Positions 62,262 through 64,000 of a stretch of DNA of 64,000 nt are shown here, in pieces (position 1 is the first letter of the stretch; each line of letters starts with the position of its first letter). The notes beneath the pieces are model-generated. The model did no database searches and had not been told where the DNA came from. It saw only the letters and a list, made by a program, of their open reading frames with translations. Source of the stretch: Podocnemis expansa (Eukaryota; Chordata; Testudines; Podocnemididae); assembly GCA_007922195.1 (NCBI GenBank), contig ML681991.1:48491742-48555741 (forward strand). The letters are read 5' to 3'. Both the position numbers and the translations under genes were made by a program.

Positions 62262-64000
62262 CTCTCCCTGCTGTGTTATTCTCTTTGTCACACCTGAGCT
62301 GGGGAGCTCAGTTTGCATTATCTTTGTCATGCCCCTCTTTAGCCTCCACACTGAGAGGCAGTCCTGACTGTCTGCCTTTTGTCTGAGCTGTGTGAAATAC
62401 CTGGGAACATGCCACACATCTGTACACAAACATGATGCTGCAGGAGTGCCGGATTTCCCATTAGGCACAGTAGGCACAGTGCCTAGGGCCCATGAGATTT
62501 TTAGGGCCTACGAAGGAGGGAAAAAAATTAAAAAGCAGAAAAAATAAGGAAAAATTAGGAAAATCATGTGGTTTAGCATTAGAATAGTTTAAAGTGTGTC
62601 ATGTCAATAGATGTAATTCAACTGGCATTTACCCCTCAGAGTGAAAGTGCCTAGGGCCTATGAACCCCAAAATCTGGCCCTGTGCTGCAGGAGACATGAT
62701 ACCATAAGAATAATGCAGACTATGTTATGAGAATTCATAAAGGAAGCCTGTGTGGCATATTTTGCATCAAAACTGACAATTACGTGGTAGAGCTGAACAG
62801 AAAAGTCACACAGATCATAGCACAGTGTGCATTGTGTGACACACCACCCCGGCAAGCAGGTAACGCTGCCTTGAGAGCAGGCTTCTCCCTTTGAACCAGC
62901 ACAGAATGTTTGTAGCGCATATGAATTTGAACAAAGATACACAAGTTGTTTTAGGTAACTTGCCTATCTCCCTTTTAATACCACCAAAAAGGGCAAAAAG
63001 TGTAGACCTGCCCTCAGAAAGCCTTTTCTCCCCACCCTGATGCCTGCTGACTCATCTAGTGTAATACAGTCATAATTCCATATAGCGCTTAAGTTACTTA
63101 TGTGCACCAAGGGGCCCGAACATATGCATGCTAAATGTCTTAACCTTCCATGAGGGATATGACCTGCAGGTATCTTGTGTTACAACTATAATACTAGAAT
63201 ATGAATTTATGACTCTATCATAACAACACAAAATTATATTGTCACATCTGCGCATCCTGGTCTTATGATCTACATTATTTTTCTGTTCAATTATACCCTG
63301 GGAATGGATGCTTTTATACCAATTACACCATACAAGGTTTCTTTATGGATGCTCATAACCTATTCTACATGATTACTATGATCACGTTTACTTCAGCCTC
63401 AGCATGTGTACAGATCTGTAATATGGCTTGGGGGGATGTGAGACGGACAGAGTTCTTTTCCAGAAGCAAACAAGCAAGTACCTGGAAGGGGCAACAAAGG
63501 TATGCTAATTCCTTGGCTCAGACCAGACAAAGAGATCACCTGTGCACAGAAAGGGAGGGGTTGGAACAAAGAGAGGCACTTGGGAGGATTTGGGGCTTTT
63601 TGCCAGAGAATCTCCATCTTGAAACAACTCCAGGCAAGATCTGGACTTTGCCTGGCCTCAGGCAGAGATTGGCTGTACAAACATCTGGCAGCCAAACACC
63701 TTGAGCATAAACTTGGCCTATGATATCAGTTTGGGTAGAGATATTAGGTTAGTATGAGTGTTTTACCTTTTATTTCCTCATGGTCACTCTTGACTCATTT
63801 TTTCATGTTTCTGCCTTGATTGGCCATATTCTCACTTAGATTATAATCTGATTAATAGACTAGTAGTTGTTTTATCTAAAGATGTGAGATCTTTAGAGGG
63901 TGTGAGTGAAGAAGGCTGGACACAATCCATCTCTTTGTTAAATGGACATACTTGAGTATGTGATGGTTGGGAATGGGTCCCAATCTCTGTAGACAGTGGC

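Overview
The window is vertebrate nuclear DNA and reads as a sauropsid, most likely a turtle. The basis is the repeat content: CR1 LINEs with ATTCTATG-type tails, an RTE/BovB-like LINE, a GIY-YIG Penelope-like element, an R2-group element, Harbinger and hAT DNA transposons, a DIRS-like gag relic and tRNA-derived SINEs. The species assignment is inference. No bacterial, plasmid or CRISPR features are present.

The only host-type genes I recognise are three copies of a secreted RNase A-superfamily gene, all on the + strand. Copy A (4305-5660) is a pseudogene. Copy B (coding exon 9258-9683) and copy C (coding exon 43326-43745) have intact ORFs. Each unit has a non-coding first exon ending in a shared GTGAGT donor, an intron carrying the same SINE insertion, one coding exon, and a short minisatellite in the 3' flank. 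B and C keep a TATA box. B and C retain His12 and Lys41 but have lost the second catalytic histidine (Tyr136 in B, Leu136 in C) and the whole Cys40-Cys95 pair. They are therefore predicted to be folded, secreted and poorly or non-catalytic. Flanking blocks X (540-1860, 21250-22990, 38046-39440), Y (upstream of each RNase) and Z (14690-16330, 45110-46140) show that the locus grew by segmental duplication, followed by heavy transposon insertion.

The rest is dominated by mobile DNA. Two Harbinger elements (24593-28545 and 57131-60686) each carry a + strand Myb/SANT-like gene facing a - strand DDE transposase gene, and both are damaged in different places. They share GG(G/C/T)TATGTCC-type termini and dense TTTCGAAA palindromes with many shorter derivatives at 2106-3338, about 19335-19765, 35140-35562, 41204-41627, 48612-49609 and 53398-54336. 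Several have clear 3-bp target duplications. Three solo LTRs of one endogenous-retrovirus-like family lie at 11688-13338, 31904-33869 and 57050-62261. The third is inverted and is split exactly by the second Harbinger element, so the first copy serves as the empty site. hAT elements with 8-bp duplications lie at 35833-36347, 40710-40879 and 62444-62682, and a related copy sits inside the second LTR.

The longest retrotransposon ORFs are a CR1 reverse-transcriptase C-terminus (28659-29702, -) and an R2-group zinc-knuckle plus restriction-like endonuclease C-terminus (39544-40512, +). From 50 to 61 kb the sequence is a pile-up of DIRS-like, CR1, Penelope, Harbinger-MITE, RTE, LTR and Harbinger insertions with no host gene.
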